Shown: positions 16,349 to 23,963, counted from the stretch's first letter. The stretch: 26,589 nt of DNA from Burkholderiales bacterium (GCA_005793295.1 SXSX01000254.1:1-26589), one strand, 5' to 3'. Notes: a model not told the origin generated them from the letters alone. Translations and numbers: made by a program.

Positions 16349-16436
16349 CATAATATTGTTGCTATTTTTAAAAAGAAAGAATAATTTACCCCCTAAAGAC
16401 ATTAAGGCGCAAATTACCATCAACCGCAATGCCTAT

Positions 16437-16913
16437 TTAATGGTGATGCCCATGGGCGCCATGGACATGGCCGTGGGCTACTTCTTCATCTGTGGCTTGG
16501 CGAACCTCCAGGACCTTTACTTTAAATTGCAGCGCTTGACCTGCGAACGGATGGTTGCCATCTAACTGGACCTGGTCGCCTTTGATCTTGACCACAGTAA
16601 ACGCCCGCGAGTGGCCTTGGGAGTCTTGGCCTTCCAATTGCCCGCCCACTTTGACCCCAGGAGGGAATTGCGTTTTAGGAATGGTTTGCAGCAATGTTTC
16701 ATCGCGCTCGCCAAAAGCATCGGTAGCACTCAATTCAATCGTCGCTTGGAAGCCCACCTCTTGCCCTAAAAGGGCATCCTCCACTTTAGGGAAGAGGTTT
16801 CCGTAGCCTCCATGCAAATACGCCATGGGTTCTTGGCTCTCTTCGAGAACTTTACCCAGTGGGGTGCGCACGGTGTAGTGCAGTGTGACAGCGGAGTCTT
16901 TGGCGATTTTCAT
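16437..16913 (-). CDS. slyD: SlyD-like FKBP-type peptidyl-prolyl isomerase with His-rich tail
   Basis: Cytoplasmic folding helper of the SlyD/SlpA FKBP class, 158 residues. Its N-terminal isomerase half has KDSAVTLHYTVRTPLGKVLEES and the loop PMAYLHGGYGNLFPKVEDALLGQEVG. The insert-in-flap chaperone domain lies at about 68-125, followed by the return strand QALQFKVKVLEVR. The tail is short but His-rich (HGHVHGAHGHHH), which in SlyD binds nickel and other metals and supports hydrogenase or urease maturation. SlyD is therefore preferred over SlpA/FkpB. It is 185 bases upstream of leuA in the same direction and divergent from grxD, with 151 bases between the two starts. No strong Shine-Dalgarno is visible. 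Confidence 0.93.
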   Translation of the reverse strand: MKIAKDSAVTLHYTVRTPLGKVLEESQEPMAYLHGGYGNLFPKVEDALLGQEVGFQATIELSATDAFGERDETLLQTIPKTQFPPGVKVGGQLEGQDSQGHSRAFTVVKIKGDQVQLDGNHPFAGQALQFKVKVLEVRQATDEEVAHGHVHGAHGHHH

Positions 16914-17064
16914 GGGCGTGAGTCAGGTGAGATGGAGTCAGAAGGGCTTGATTATCTTGAAAAACCCCACGCATTTACACAGATGGAGCAGAAAACGCGG
17001 AGATTGATGCGAAGAAGTGAAATAATTGGGCACTTTTAGAATTTACCGTACCAAAGGACACGCT

Positions 17065-17391
17065 ATGAGCGACGCACAGCAACGCATTGATACCCTCGTT
17101 AAAACCAACGAGGTGGTTTTGTTCATGAAAGGCAATGCCAGCTTTCCCCAATGTGGCTTTTCAGGCCGCGCCATCCAAATTCTTAAAGCCTGCGGAGTGG
17201 ACACCAAAGCCATGAAAACCGTCAACGTGCTTGAAGACGATGGCATCCGCCAAGGCATCAAGGAATACAGCAGCTGGCCGACAATTCCTCAGTTGTATGT
17301 CAAAGGTGAATTCATCGGTGGCTCAGACATCATGATGGAGATGTATGAGTCCGGTGAATTGTTGCAAGCCTTGGGCACCAAGCCCGCCTAA
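17065..17391 (+). CDS. grxD: Monothiol glutaredoxin Grx4/GrxD
   Basis: Monothiol CGFS-type glutaredoxin that binds and transfers [2Fe-2S] clusters, often with a BolA partner. It has 108 residues. The active site is in KGNASFPQCGFSGRA (about 26-40), a perfect CGFS; the glutathione-binding WPTIPQLYVKGEFIGGSDI (about 71-89) follows. The ATG at 17065 has AAAGGA six bases upstream; the frame runs back to 17026 without a better start. The usual betaproteobacterial order is hemA-prfA-prmC-grxD; here leuA and slyD lie between prmC and grxD. The stop is only 3 bases from the stop of the convergent transglycosylase gene. Confidence 0.97.
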   Translation: MSDAQQRIDTLVKTNEVVLFMKGNASFPQCGFSGRAIQILKACGVDTKAMKTVNVLEDDGIRQGIKEYSSWPTIPQLYVKGEFIGGSDIMMEMYESGELLQALGTKPA

Positions 17392-17394
17392 TCT

Positions 17395-18015
17395 TTACAG
17401 CCACTGGCGCTGGGCCGCCAGCACAGCGCGGGGATAAGGCAACTGACCCCTTGAGCCGTTATAGCGCCCCAGCGCTAAAACCCAATCGCCTTGCTCGCGG
17501 TCTAGATAGTGGCGCAAGATCACGCAACCAAAACGCAAATTGGTTTGCAAATGAAACAAAACGCTGGGGTCGCCACGCGATGGCTCTCGCACCCAAAACG
17601 GCATGACCTGCATGAAGCCTCGAGCACCAGCACGACTCACGGCAAATTTTCGAAAATTGCTTTCCACCTGGATGAGCCCCAAAACCAAGGACACATCCAA
17701 ACCAGCGCGTTGGCTTTCATACCAAACGGTTTGCAAAAACTCTTTTCGCCCCAGGGGCTGCGGGAATTTTTTGGACAACCGGGGATGCATGTCCTCCAAC
17801 CAATGCTGGTAACGCAGCGCATCGCTGGGTTGGGCGAATTCAGGAGTCGGAGGGGGATCTGAGCGCAGTGCGGCGCTTAAGGCACTTCGGACTGCGTCGG
17901 TCAAAGGCTCTTCCAACTGAGTGCCCGCAAAGATATCCGGCGCAAGACCCGCGAGTGCAAACACAGCACCCGCCCCTTTGAGCCAACAGCGCCGGGTTGA
18001 CTCCGCCAGAAACAC
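17395..18015 (-). CDS. Lytic transglycosylase (SLT domain) with Tat-like signal
   Basis: Predicted periplasmic murein lytic transglycosylase of 206 residues. The N-terminus TRRCWLKGAGAVFALAGLAP resembles a twin-arginine signal (consensus S/T-R-R-x-F-L-K, with Trp for Phe), ending near AGTQL. The SLT domain covers about residues 95-206. Its catalytic Glu is in GLIQVESNFRKFAVSRAGA, followed by RGFMQVMPFW and the late ALGRYNGSRG motif. The start is GTG at 18015, 10 bases after the proS stop, with AAGG about 8 bases upstream, so it is co-transcribed with proS. No lipobox or LysM domain is seen. The exact MltC/Slt/EmtA-type subfamily cannot be assigned. Confidence 0.9.
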   Translation of the reverse strand: MFLAESTRRCWLKGAGAVFALAGLAPDIFAGTQLEEPLTDAVRSALSAALRSDPPPTPEFAQPSDALRYQHWLEDMHPRLSKKFPQPLGRKEFLQTVWYESQRAGLDVSLVLGLIQVESNFRKFAVSRAGARGFMQVMPFWVREPSRGDPSVLFHLQTNLRFGCVILRHYLDREQGDWVLALGRYNGSRGQLPYPRAVLAAQRQWL

Positions 18016-18025
18016 AGCGATGGCC

Positions 18026-19768
18026 TTAGACCTTTAAACGTTCACGAACCAAGGCAACCACCTCGCCCAAGGGGATGCTGGTCGCAGCAGTATCGCGGCG
18101 GTGCTGGTACTCGACCAACCCTTCTTTAATGCCTCGGTCACCCAAGGTAATACGATGGGGAACACCAATGAGTTCCCAGTCGGCAAACATGGCACCAGGG
18201 CGCTCTCCTCGGTCATCCAAGATCACGTCCACACCCAAGGCAGCGAACTCGGCGTACAAGCTGTCAGCCGCAGTTTTGACATCGGCAAATCGGTCTGGGC
18301 TGATCGGACACAAGACCACCGTGAAAGGCGCCAAAGCATCGGGCCAAATAATTCCGCGCTCATCGTGGTTTTGCTCAATCGCAGCGGCTGGCAAGCGGGT
18401 AATTCCGATGCCGTAACACCCCATTTCCATGAACTGCGGTTTACCGTTCACATCCAAAAACGTCGCATGCATGGCTTGGCTGTACTTGGTTCCCAAGTAA
18501 AAAATGTGACCGATTTCAATGCCGCGCTCAATGGCTAAAACGCCCTGGCCGCCAGGAGCAGGGTCGCCAGCAACTACGTTGCGTAGATCAGCCACTGTCT
18601 CGGGTTCTGGTAAATCGCGGCCCCAATTCACGCCAGTAATGTGAAAGTCTTCTACATTGGCGCCGCAAATCCAATCAGCCATCACAGCCACTTCCCGGTC
18701 GACCACCATGCGCACCGGCTGAAGTAAACCGATGGGGCCGAGATAACCGGGTTTACAGCCAAAGTGCGTCTCAATTTCAGGAATACTTGCAAAGCGAAAA
18801 CCTGCCAAACCTGGCAATTTACCTACTTTGACTTCGTTCATGTCATGGTCACCGCGCAGTAGCAATAGCCAAACCTGGGTCTTGACCACTTTCCCATTTT
18901 CATCGATCTCGTCGGTGGCGAGCACCAAGGATTTAATCGTCGCCTTTAAAAGCAACCCCATCATTTCGGCAACAGCAGCGCAGGTGCTTTTGCCAGGAGT
19001 TGCTAATTTTTCCATGGCGAGTTTTGGCGCGGGGCGGACTGTTGCCGGCGCTGCAGCTTCGGCCTTTTCCATATTGGCGGCATAGTTGCCTTTGGTGGAA
19101 TACACAATGGCATCCTCCCCGGTCGCGGCAATCACCTGAAACTCTTCACTGAGATCGCCACCTATGGCTCCGCTGTCGGCAGCGACTGCACGGTAAGTTA
19201 GGCCAAAGCGATCGAAGATTTTTCGATACGCCTGCGCCATTACGTCATAACTGGCTTTGGCAGCGGCCGGGTCACGGTCAAAACTGTAGGCGTCTTTCAT
19301 CGTGAACTCACGCCCGCGCATCAGGCCAAAGCGGGGGCGACGTTCGTCGCGAAACTTGGTTTGAATTTGGTACAGGTTTTTGGGAAGCTGTTTATAGCTT
19401 TTGATTTCCTGTCGGGCAATATCGGTCACCACCTCTTCGCTGGTGGGCTGCACCACATAGTCGCGTTCGTGCCGATCTTTGATGCGCAATAACTCAGGCC
19501 CCATTTTTTCAAATCGCCCGGTCTCTTGCCACAGCTCTGCCGGTTGAATCACGGGCATGCTGATTTCGACGGCGCCAGCACGGTTCATTTCTTCCCGAAC
19601 AATCGCCTCCACCTTGCGAATCACGCGCAAACCCATAGGCATGTAGCTGTAAATTCCAGCCCCTAATTTTTTAACCATGCCCGCACGCATCATCAACTTG
19701 TGACTGGCAACCTCGGCATCAGCGGGTGCCTCTTTGAGGGTGGAGATGAGAAATTGCGAAGCTTTCAT
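18026..19768 (-). CDS. proS: Prolyl-tRNA synthetase (bacterial type with editing insert)
   Basis: Charges tRNA-Pro. It has 580 residues from ATG 19768 (MKASQFLISTLKEAPADAEV), a normal bacterial ProS length. Class II motif 1 and motif 2 regions are visible (LGAGIYSYMPMGLRV; RDERRPRFGLMRGREFTMKDAYSF). The long YbaK-like editing insertion follows (about 230-390, including VWLLLLRGDHDMNEVKVGKL), then motif 3 with MGCYGIGITRLPAAAIEQNHD and the C-terminal anticodon-binding domain. The frame is open 47 codons further upstream, but that part crosses the divergent rppH start and lacks family similarity. The ribosome site is weak (AAGAG). It is followed 10 bases later by the transglycosylase gene. Confidence 0.97.
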   Translation of the reverse strand: MKASQFLISTLKEAPADAEVASHKLMMRAGMVKKLGAGIYSYMPMGLRVIRKVEAIVREEMNRAGAVEISMPVIQPAELWQETGRFEKMGPELLRIKDRHERDYVVQPTSEEVVTDIARQEIKSYKQLPKNLYQIQTKFRDERRPRFGLMRGREFTMKDAYSFDRDPAAAKASYDVMAQAYRKIFDRFGLTYRAVAADSGAIGGDLSEEFQVIAATGEDAIVYSTKGNYAANMEKAEAAAPATVRPAPKLAMEKLATPGKSTCAAVAEMMGLLLKATIKSLVLATDEIDENGKVVKTQVWLLLLRGDHDMNEVKVGKLPGLAGFRFASIPEIETHFGCKPGYLGPIGLLQPVRMVVDREVAVMADWICGANVEDFHITGVNWGRDLPEPETVADLRNVVAGDPAPGGQGVLAIERGIEIGHIFYLGTKYSQAMHATFLDVNGKPQFMEMGCYGIGITRLPAAAIEQNHDERGIIWPDALAPFTVVLCPISPDRFADVKTAADSLYAEFAALGVDVILDDRGERPGAMFADWELIGVPHRITLGDRGIKEGLVEYQHRRDTAATSIPLGEVVALVRERLKV

Positions 19769-19807
19769 AGGGGACTCTTGATCAACGGTGCGGTGGAGAT
19801 GCCCCAC

Positions 19808-19825
19808 GCACGGCGTGTGCCGTGC
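19808..19825. repeat. Inverted repeat in the proS/rppH divergent gap
   Basis: GCACGG and CCGTGC flank the 6-base spacer CGTGTG inside the 91-base gap between two divergent starts. A CATAAT overlaps its right edge (19825-19830) without a recognisable -35. It could be a repressor site or a small hairpin; nothing else identifies it. Confidence 0.35.
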
Positions 19826-19859
19826 ATAATGGGCGAAGTTTAAAAATTGGGGTTTGATT

Positions 19860-20411
19860 ATGCTTGACCGGGACGGCTTTCGGCCCAACGTCGGCATCAT
19901 CCTACTCAACCAGAAAAATCAGGTTTTTTGGGGCAAGCGCATACGTACCCACTCGTGGCAATTTCCGCAAGGTGGCATTGACCGGGGAGAAACCCCGGAA
20001 CAAGCCATGTTCCGCGAGTTGCATGAAGAAGTAGGCCTCCAACCGGAGCATGTTGCGATCGTTGCCCGTACCCGAGACTGGTTGCGTTACGAGGTGCCAG
20101 ACAGATACATCCGCCGCGATGCGCGGGGCCACTACAAAGGGCAAAAACAAATTTGGTTTTTGCTTCAATTGACAGGGTTTGACTCAGATCTAAACCTGCG
20201 CGCAACAGACCACCCAGAGTTCGACGCTTGGCGCTGGAATGATTACTGGGTGCCACTGGATGCAGTCGTTGATTTCAAACGTGACGTCTACGAAATGGCT
20301 TTAACCGAGCTTTCTCGCTTCCTGCCGCGATTTGAAACCCGTACGCGTTTTTTGCGCCAGTCCCAGCAAGACGGCGATCCCAATCACACTCTTCCGTCTT
20401 CTTATGAATAA
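19860..20411 (+). CDS. rppH: RNA pyrophosphohydrolase (Nudix)
   Basis: Removes pyrophosphate from the 5' end of transcripts, which starts RNase E-dependent decay. It has 183 residues from ATG 19860. The N-terminal MLDRDGFRPNVGIILLNQKN and VFWGKRIRTHSWQFPQGGI are typical of RppH. The Nudix box GGIDRGETPEQAMFRELHEEVGL (about 39-61) is complete (GX5EX7REUXEEXGU). GGGG lies 9 bases upstream of the ATG, which favours it over an in-frame TTG at 19854. The last 8 bases overlap the start of the CNP1-like gene, indicating coupled translation. Confidence 0.96.
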   Translation: MLDRDGFRPNVGIILLNQKNQVFWGKRIRTHSWQFPQGGIDRGETPEQAMFRELHEEVGLQPEHVAIVARTRDWLRYEVPDRYIRRDARGHYKGQKQIWFLLQLTGFDSDLNLRATDHPEFDAWRWNDYWVPLDAVVDFKRDVYEMALTELSRFLPRFETRTRFLRQSQQDGDPNHTLPSSYE

Positions 20412-20913
20412 GTCATGGACTTTTGCTCTTTGTTTTTTGATATGCCCAGCGTCCTATGCCTTGGTTGGCACGTCTATTGACGCAGCCGACTGGGTTGAAG
20501 AAGATGCCGGCTCCGCCCCCGTTTTTTCTAGCAAAAAACTGCTCCCGGTTGATATGCCGCCCTACGTGACGCTTAAGGTTGGAATAGACCCCAATACGAT
20601 TCGCTTAGGGTCTGATGGAGTGATGCGCTATGTGGTTGTCATGGTCAACAGCACCGGATCGGTAAACGCCGCCTATGAAGGGGTTCGATGCACGAGCGCA
20701 GAAGTGAAAACCTATGCGCGCTGGACTTCGCAAGGCACGTGGGAGCCAGTCGCGACCCCGTCTTGGAAAGATTGGAATAGCAACCTGCCTTCCAAACACG
20801 CTATGGCCATTGCACGCCAAGGCGCTTGTGATGGCGGCATCGCTAACCGGCCCAATGAGATGGTCAAAATACTCAGTGGGAAAACGCCGCGCATTAAAAA
20901 TGGCGGCATTTAA
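20404..20913 (+). CDS. CNP1-like family exported protein
   Basis: Probable periplasmic protein of 169 residues, of unknown function, assigned to the CNP1-like family on overall pattern and context. It starts MNKSWTFALCFLICPASYAL, a signal peptide cleaved near ALVG. The mature part has ADWVEEDAG, then the conserved VGIDPNTIRLGSDGVMRYVVV, and two Cys (GVRCTSAEV and RQGACDGGIANRP) that could form a disulfide. The ATG at 20404 overlaps the rppH stop by 8 bases. The gene ends inside the loop of the terminator that serves the convergent proB. The rppH-CNP1-proB neighbourhood is common in Burkholderiales. Confidence 0.85.
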   Translation: MNKSWTFALCFLICPASYALVGTSIDAADWVEEDAGSAPVFSSKKLLPVDMPPYVTLKVGIDPNTIRLGSDGVMRYVVVMVNSTGSVNAAYEGVRCTSAEVKTYARWTSQGTWEPVATPSWKDWNSNLPSKHAMAIARQGACDGGIANRPNEMVKILSGKTPRIKNGGI

Positions 20914-20920
20914 GGCCGCC
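20893..20920 (-). terminator. Intrinsic terminator of proB
   Basis: On the minus strand, GGCGGC (20915-20920) and GCCGCC (20902-20907) form a 6-bp G/C stem with a 7-base loop, followed by ATTTTTAAT. It lies 7 bases after the proB stop. The 5' part of the T-run and one arm are within the coding end of the convergent CNP1-like gene, whose stop codon sits in the loop. No T-run follows on the plus strand. Confidence 0.75.
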
Positions 20921-20927
20921 CCAAGGC

Positions 20928-22064
20928 TTAGCGCATAAGCACTAAGTTATCGCGGTGAACCATCTCCGGTTCGGCGGCATAGCCCAAAAGTTTTTCAAAC
21001 GCCGCCGAAGATTTACGACACAAAAGTCGCGCTTCGGTGCTGGAATAATTCGCTAATCCTCGGGCAATTTCTAGTCCTGCGGGGTCACGTATGGCGATGA
21101 CGTCCCCGCGCGAAAAATCGCCCTCGACCTCGACCATGCCGATGGGGAGCAAACTCTTTCCTTCGTCGCGCACCTTGTTCGCTGCGCCAGCGTCCACCGT
21201 GACAGCGCCACGCATTTGAAGGTGATCGGCCATCCATTGCTTGCGGGCTTGTGTTTTAAGCGTCGGGGCGACTAACAGAGTGCCAATCGCATGACCAAGG
21301 TGCAAGCGTATCAACGCATCTGGCTCACGTCCCCAAGCAATCACCGTTGACGCTCCTGAACCCGCAGCCCGTTTGGCGGCCAGTATTTTGGTAAGCATGC
21401 CACCCCGCCCAATGCTGCTGCCGGCGCCACCGGCCATCACTTCAAGTGCAGGGTCGCCCGCTTGGGCTTCATGGACTAAAGAAGCAGAGGGGTCTTTGCG
21501 CGGGTCTGCCGTAAAGAGGCCTTTTTGATCCGTCAAAATCACCAAGGCATCGGCCTCAACCAAGTTGGCAACCAATGCGCCCAAGGTGTCGTTATCACCA
21601 AATTTAATTTCATCGTTGACCACCGTGTCGTTTTCATTGATCACGGGTACAACGCCCAACTTGAGCAGTGTCAGTAGCGTCGAACGGGCATTGAGGTAAC
21701 GCTCGCGATCGGCAAGATCGGCATGGGTGAGCAAAACCTGGGCGCTCCCCAAACCGTTTTCACGCAGCTTGGTTTCATACATCTGGGCCAGGCCCATTTG
21801 TCCCACAGCTGCAGCCGCCTGAAGTTCATGAACGGCATGGGGACGCACCGTCCAGCCTAAGCGCTTCATGCCTTCCGCAATGGCACCGCTGGAGACCATG
21901 ATGATTTCACATTTGTGGTGAACCAAGTGCGCCATCTGACGGCACCATTCTCCAATAGCGGCTTCGTCCAGGCCCCGTCCGTCATTGGTAACCAGACTAG
22001 AGCCCACCTTCACAACAATGCGCTTGGCATCACGCAACACCACAGAATTTGAATTTTCAGACAT
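20928..22064 (-). CDS. proB: Glutamate 5-kinase
   Basis: Phosphorylates glutamate to gamma-glutamyl phosphate, the first step of proline synthesis and the site of proline feedback inhibition. It has 378 residues from ATG 22064 (MSENSNSVVLRDAKRIVVKV); a TTG three codons earlier is possible. The amino-acid kinase fold shows VVKVGSSLVTNDGRGLD (about 18-34), MVSSGAIAEGMKRLGW, VPVINENDTVVNDEIKFGDNDTLGALVA (about 145-172) and GRGGMLTKILAAKRA. A C-terminal PUA domain (about 280-365) is present, as in the long form. It lies 50 bases downstream of obgE in the same direction and ends in its own terminator. No proA is in view. Confidence 0.97.
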   Translation of the reverse strand: MSENSNSVVLRDAKRIVVKVGSSLVTNDGRGLDEAAIGEWCRQMAHLVHHKCEIIMVSSGAIAEGMKRLGWTVRPHAVHELQAAAAVGQMGLAQMYETKLRENGLGSAQVLLTHADLADRERYLNARSTLLTLLKLGVVPVINENDTVVNDEIKFGDNDTLGALVANLVEADALVILTDQKGLFTADPRKDPSASLVHEAQAGDPALEVMAGGAGSSIGRGGMLTKILAAKRAAGSGASTVIAWGREPDALIRLHLGHAIGTLLVAPTLKTQARKQWMADHLQMRGAVTVDAGAANKVRDEGKSLLPIGMVEVEGDFSRGDVIAIRDPAGLEIARGLANYSSTEARLLCRKSSAAFEKLLGYAAEPEMVHRDNLVLMR

Positions 22065-22114
22065 AGTCGTCAAAGATCAGCATCACGTCTTAACACCTTA
22101 GACAGCAATAGATT

Positions 22115-23209
22115 TCACTCGGCTCCAGCGTCTTCGACGGGGCTTGGGGCCGCCGCCAAAAATCGGGGATCAATTTCAATATGGGGCTGCTCTGCGACTT
22201 GTTGCGCCTTGATATGTTTGTAGACCGATTTGATAAGTGGCTCGCAACCTTCACGGGTCAAAGCAGAAATTTCAAATACAGGCCCCTTGTACTTAAACCG
22301 TTTTACAAAATCTTTCACCAACGCTTCGCGCTCATCTAAGGGAACCATGTCCAATTTATTGAGAACCAACCAGCGGGGTTTTTTGTACAGCCCGTCGTCA
22401 TATTTTTTCAACTCATTGACAATGGCTTTGGCTTGAGCCACGGTGTCAATTCCATCGTCAAACGGGGCGACATCCACAATATGCAAAAGCAAGCGGGTGC
22501 GTTGGAGATGCCTTAAAAATAAATGGCCTAAGCCTGCGCCTTCGGAAGCACCTTCGATCAGTCCAGGCAAATCTGCCACCACAAAGCTTTGCTCAGGGCC
22601 AACGCGAACCACGCCTAAGTTAGGGTGCAAGGTTGTAAAGGGATAGTCTGCGATACGGGGCCTGGCATTGGAAATTGCTGTGATCAGTGTCGATTTACCC
22701 GCATTAGGCATCCCTAACAGGCCCACATCGGCGAGCACTTTAAGCTCAAGCTTGAGATTTTTTTTCTCGCCTGGCCAACCTGGCGTTTTTTGTCGAGGCG
22801 CACGGTTGATGGCGCTTTTGAACCGCAAATTACCAAACCCGCCATCACCGCCTTTGGCAATGGTGATCACTTCACCGGGCACCAACAATTCAAAAAGTAC
22901 TTCGCCTGTTTCAGCGTCTGTGATGATGGTTCCCACCGGCATTTTCAAGGTGATGTCTGTGCCCGCTGCACCAAACATATCAGAACCCATACCGTGCTCT
23001 CCGCGCTTAGCATCGTGTCGGCGCGAGAAGCGAAAGTCCACCAGGGTATTGAGGTTGGAGTCGGCAACCGCATACACATGCCCACCCCGCCCCCCATCTC
23101 CCCCATTGGGGCCGCCGAACTCTTTGTATTTTTCATGCCGAAAGGAGACGCAGCCGGCGCCACCATCTCCGGCGGAGATGTCAATGTAGGCTTCGTCTAC
23201 AAACTTCAT
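22115..23209 (-). CDS. obgE: GTPase Obg/CgtA
   Basis: Essential large-subunit ribosome assembly GTPase. It has 364 residues. The glycine-rich Obg domain (MKFVDEAYIDISAGDGGAGC onward, about 1-158) contains repeated GGDGG-type turns. The G domain has the P-loop GMPNAGKST (about 166-174), switch region YPFTTLHPNLGVV, DLPGLIEGASEGAGLG (G3) and NKLD (G4). The C-terminal extension is short and lacks the OCT/TGS-like domain of Bacillus Obg, as usual in proteobacteria. It follows rplU-rpmA, the conserved order, but a terminator lies between rpmA and obgE. Confidence 0.98.
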   Translation of the reverse strand: MKFVDEAYIDISAGDGGAGCVSFRHEKYKEFGGPNGGDGGRGGHVYAVADSNLNTLVDFRFSRRHDAKRGEHGMGSDMFGAAGTDITLKMPVGTIITDAETGEVLFELLVPGEVITIAKGGDGGFGNLRFKSAINRAPRQKTPGWPGEKKNLKLELKVLADVGLLGMPNAGKSTLITAISNARPRIADYPFTTLHPNLGVVRVGPEQSFVVADLPGLIEGASEGAGLGHLFLRHLQRTRLLLHIVDVAPFDDGIDTVAQAKAIVNELKKYDDGLYKKPRWLVLNKLDMVPLDEREALVKDFVKRFKYKGPVFEISALTREGCEPLIKSVYKHIKAQQVAEQPHIEIDPRFLAAAPSPVEDAGAE

Positions 23210-23228
23210 GGTTTACTCGAATCTATAA

Positions 23229-23260
23229 ATAAAAAACCCCGCGCTTCTCGGCGCAGGGTT
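23229..23260 (-). terminator. Intrinsic terminator after rpmA
   Basis: On the minus strand AACCCTGCGC (23251-23260) pairs with GCGCGGGGTT (23235-23244), 10 bp with one T-G wobble and a 6-base loop, and runs into TTTTTTATTT. It begins 23 bases after the rpmA stop. No T-run follows on the plus strand. It would end or attenuate the rplU-rpmA transcript before obgE. Confidence 0.85.
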
Positions 23261-23282
23261 ATGGGGTGAGCCTGGCTGCAGT

Positions 23283-23543
23283 TTATGCCGCAGCCGTCAC
23301 ACTCACTGTTTGCTTGTTCAGTGCGCCTTTGATAGCGAACGAAACGTGTCCATCAACCAGAGCAAACAAGGTATGGTCTTTACCGATACCGACATTGGTT
23401 CCGGGATGAAACTTGGTACCACGTTGGCGAACAATGATCGCGCCTGCGCTGATCAACTCACCACCAAAGGTTTTTACACCGAGCATTTTGGGCTTCGAAT
23501 CGCGCCCGTTTCGCGTAGAGCCGCCGCCTTTTTTCTGTGCCAT
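23283..23543 (-). CDS. rpmA: 50S ribosomal protein L27
   Basis: Large-subunit protein near the peptidyl-transferase centre. It has 86 residues, starting MAQKKGGGSTRNGRDSKPKM with the flexible N-terminal tail typical of proteobacterial L27 (no Firmicutes-type cleaved leader). VKTFGGELISAGAIIVRQRG and HPGTNVGIGKDHTLFALVDG are canonical. It starts 12 bases after rplU. Confidence 0.99.
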   Translation of the reverse strand: MAQKKGGGSTRNGRDSKPKMLGVKTFGGELISAGAIIVRQRGTKFHPGTNVGIGKDHTLFALVDGHVSFAIKGALNKQTVSVTAAA

Positions 23544-23555
23544 AACCTACGTCCT

Positions 23556-23867
23556 TTAAGCGACAATCGCGCCGATTTGCAATTCTGTGAACTGCTGACG
23601 GTGCCCTTGGCGTTTTTGGTAGTGCTTACGACGACGCATTTTAAAAATACGCACTTTGTCGTGCTTACCGTGTGACAAGACTGTCACTGTAACTGTTGCA
23701 CCGGACACCAAGGGTGTGCCAACTTTAAGTTCAGCGCCGTTTCCGACTGCTAAAACCTCATTGAACACAATCTCTTGGCCTACGTCCGCAGCAATCTGTT
23801 CTACTTTAATTTTTTCGCCAGCCGCAACCCGATATTGCTTGCCGCCGGTTTTTATGACCGCGTACAT
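23556..23867 (-). CDS. rplU: 50S ribosomal protein L21
   Basis: Large-subunit ribosomal protein, 103 residues from ATG 23867 (MYAVIKTGGKQYRVAAGEKI). The C-terminal signature KVRIFKMRRRKHYQKRQGHR is complete. AGAGG stands 6 bases upstream of this ATG, which decides the start over the longer open frame to 23951. It is the first gene of rplU-rpmA, with a good promoter at 23918-23946. Confidence 0.99.
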   Translation of the reverse strand: MYAVIKTGGKQYRVAAGEKIKVEQIAADVGQEIVFNEVLAVGNGAELKVGTPLVSGATVTVTVLSHGKHDKVRIFKMRRRKHYQKRQGHRQQFTELQIGAIVA

Positions 23868-23917
23868 TTTGACCTCTTCGACTTGAAACCTGTGAACGGA
23901 TTTCCACAGAGCCAAAG

Positions 23918-23946
23918 AGTATAACATTGCAGCTCCGGCAAGGCAA
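23918..23946 (-). promoter_or_regulatory. rplU-rpmA promoter
   Basis: On the minus strand TTGCCT (-35, 23941-23946) and TATACT (-10, 23918-23923) are exactly 17 bases apart. The expected start near 23911 gives a leader of about 44 bases ending in a clear ribosome site. This is the best sigma-70 promoter in the window. Confidence 0.75.
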
Positions 23947-23963
23947 ACCACCTGTTTTCTACT

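Noticed and set aside
16313..16351. 12-codon minus-strand ORF upstream of leuA as an attenuator leader peptide
   Set aside because: It contains no leucine codon and is made largely of the inverted repeat; no paired terminator/antiterminator is visible.
16356..16565. 69-codon plus-strand ORF in the leuA-slyD region
   Set aside because: Its second half is antisense to slyD, whose family motifs are clear; no ribosome site.
19769..19909. 47-codon N-terminal extension of proS
   Set aside because: It crosses the start of divergent rppH and precedes a Met that matches the normal ProS N-terminus.
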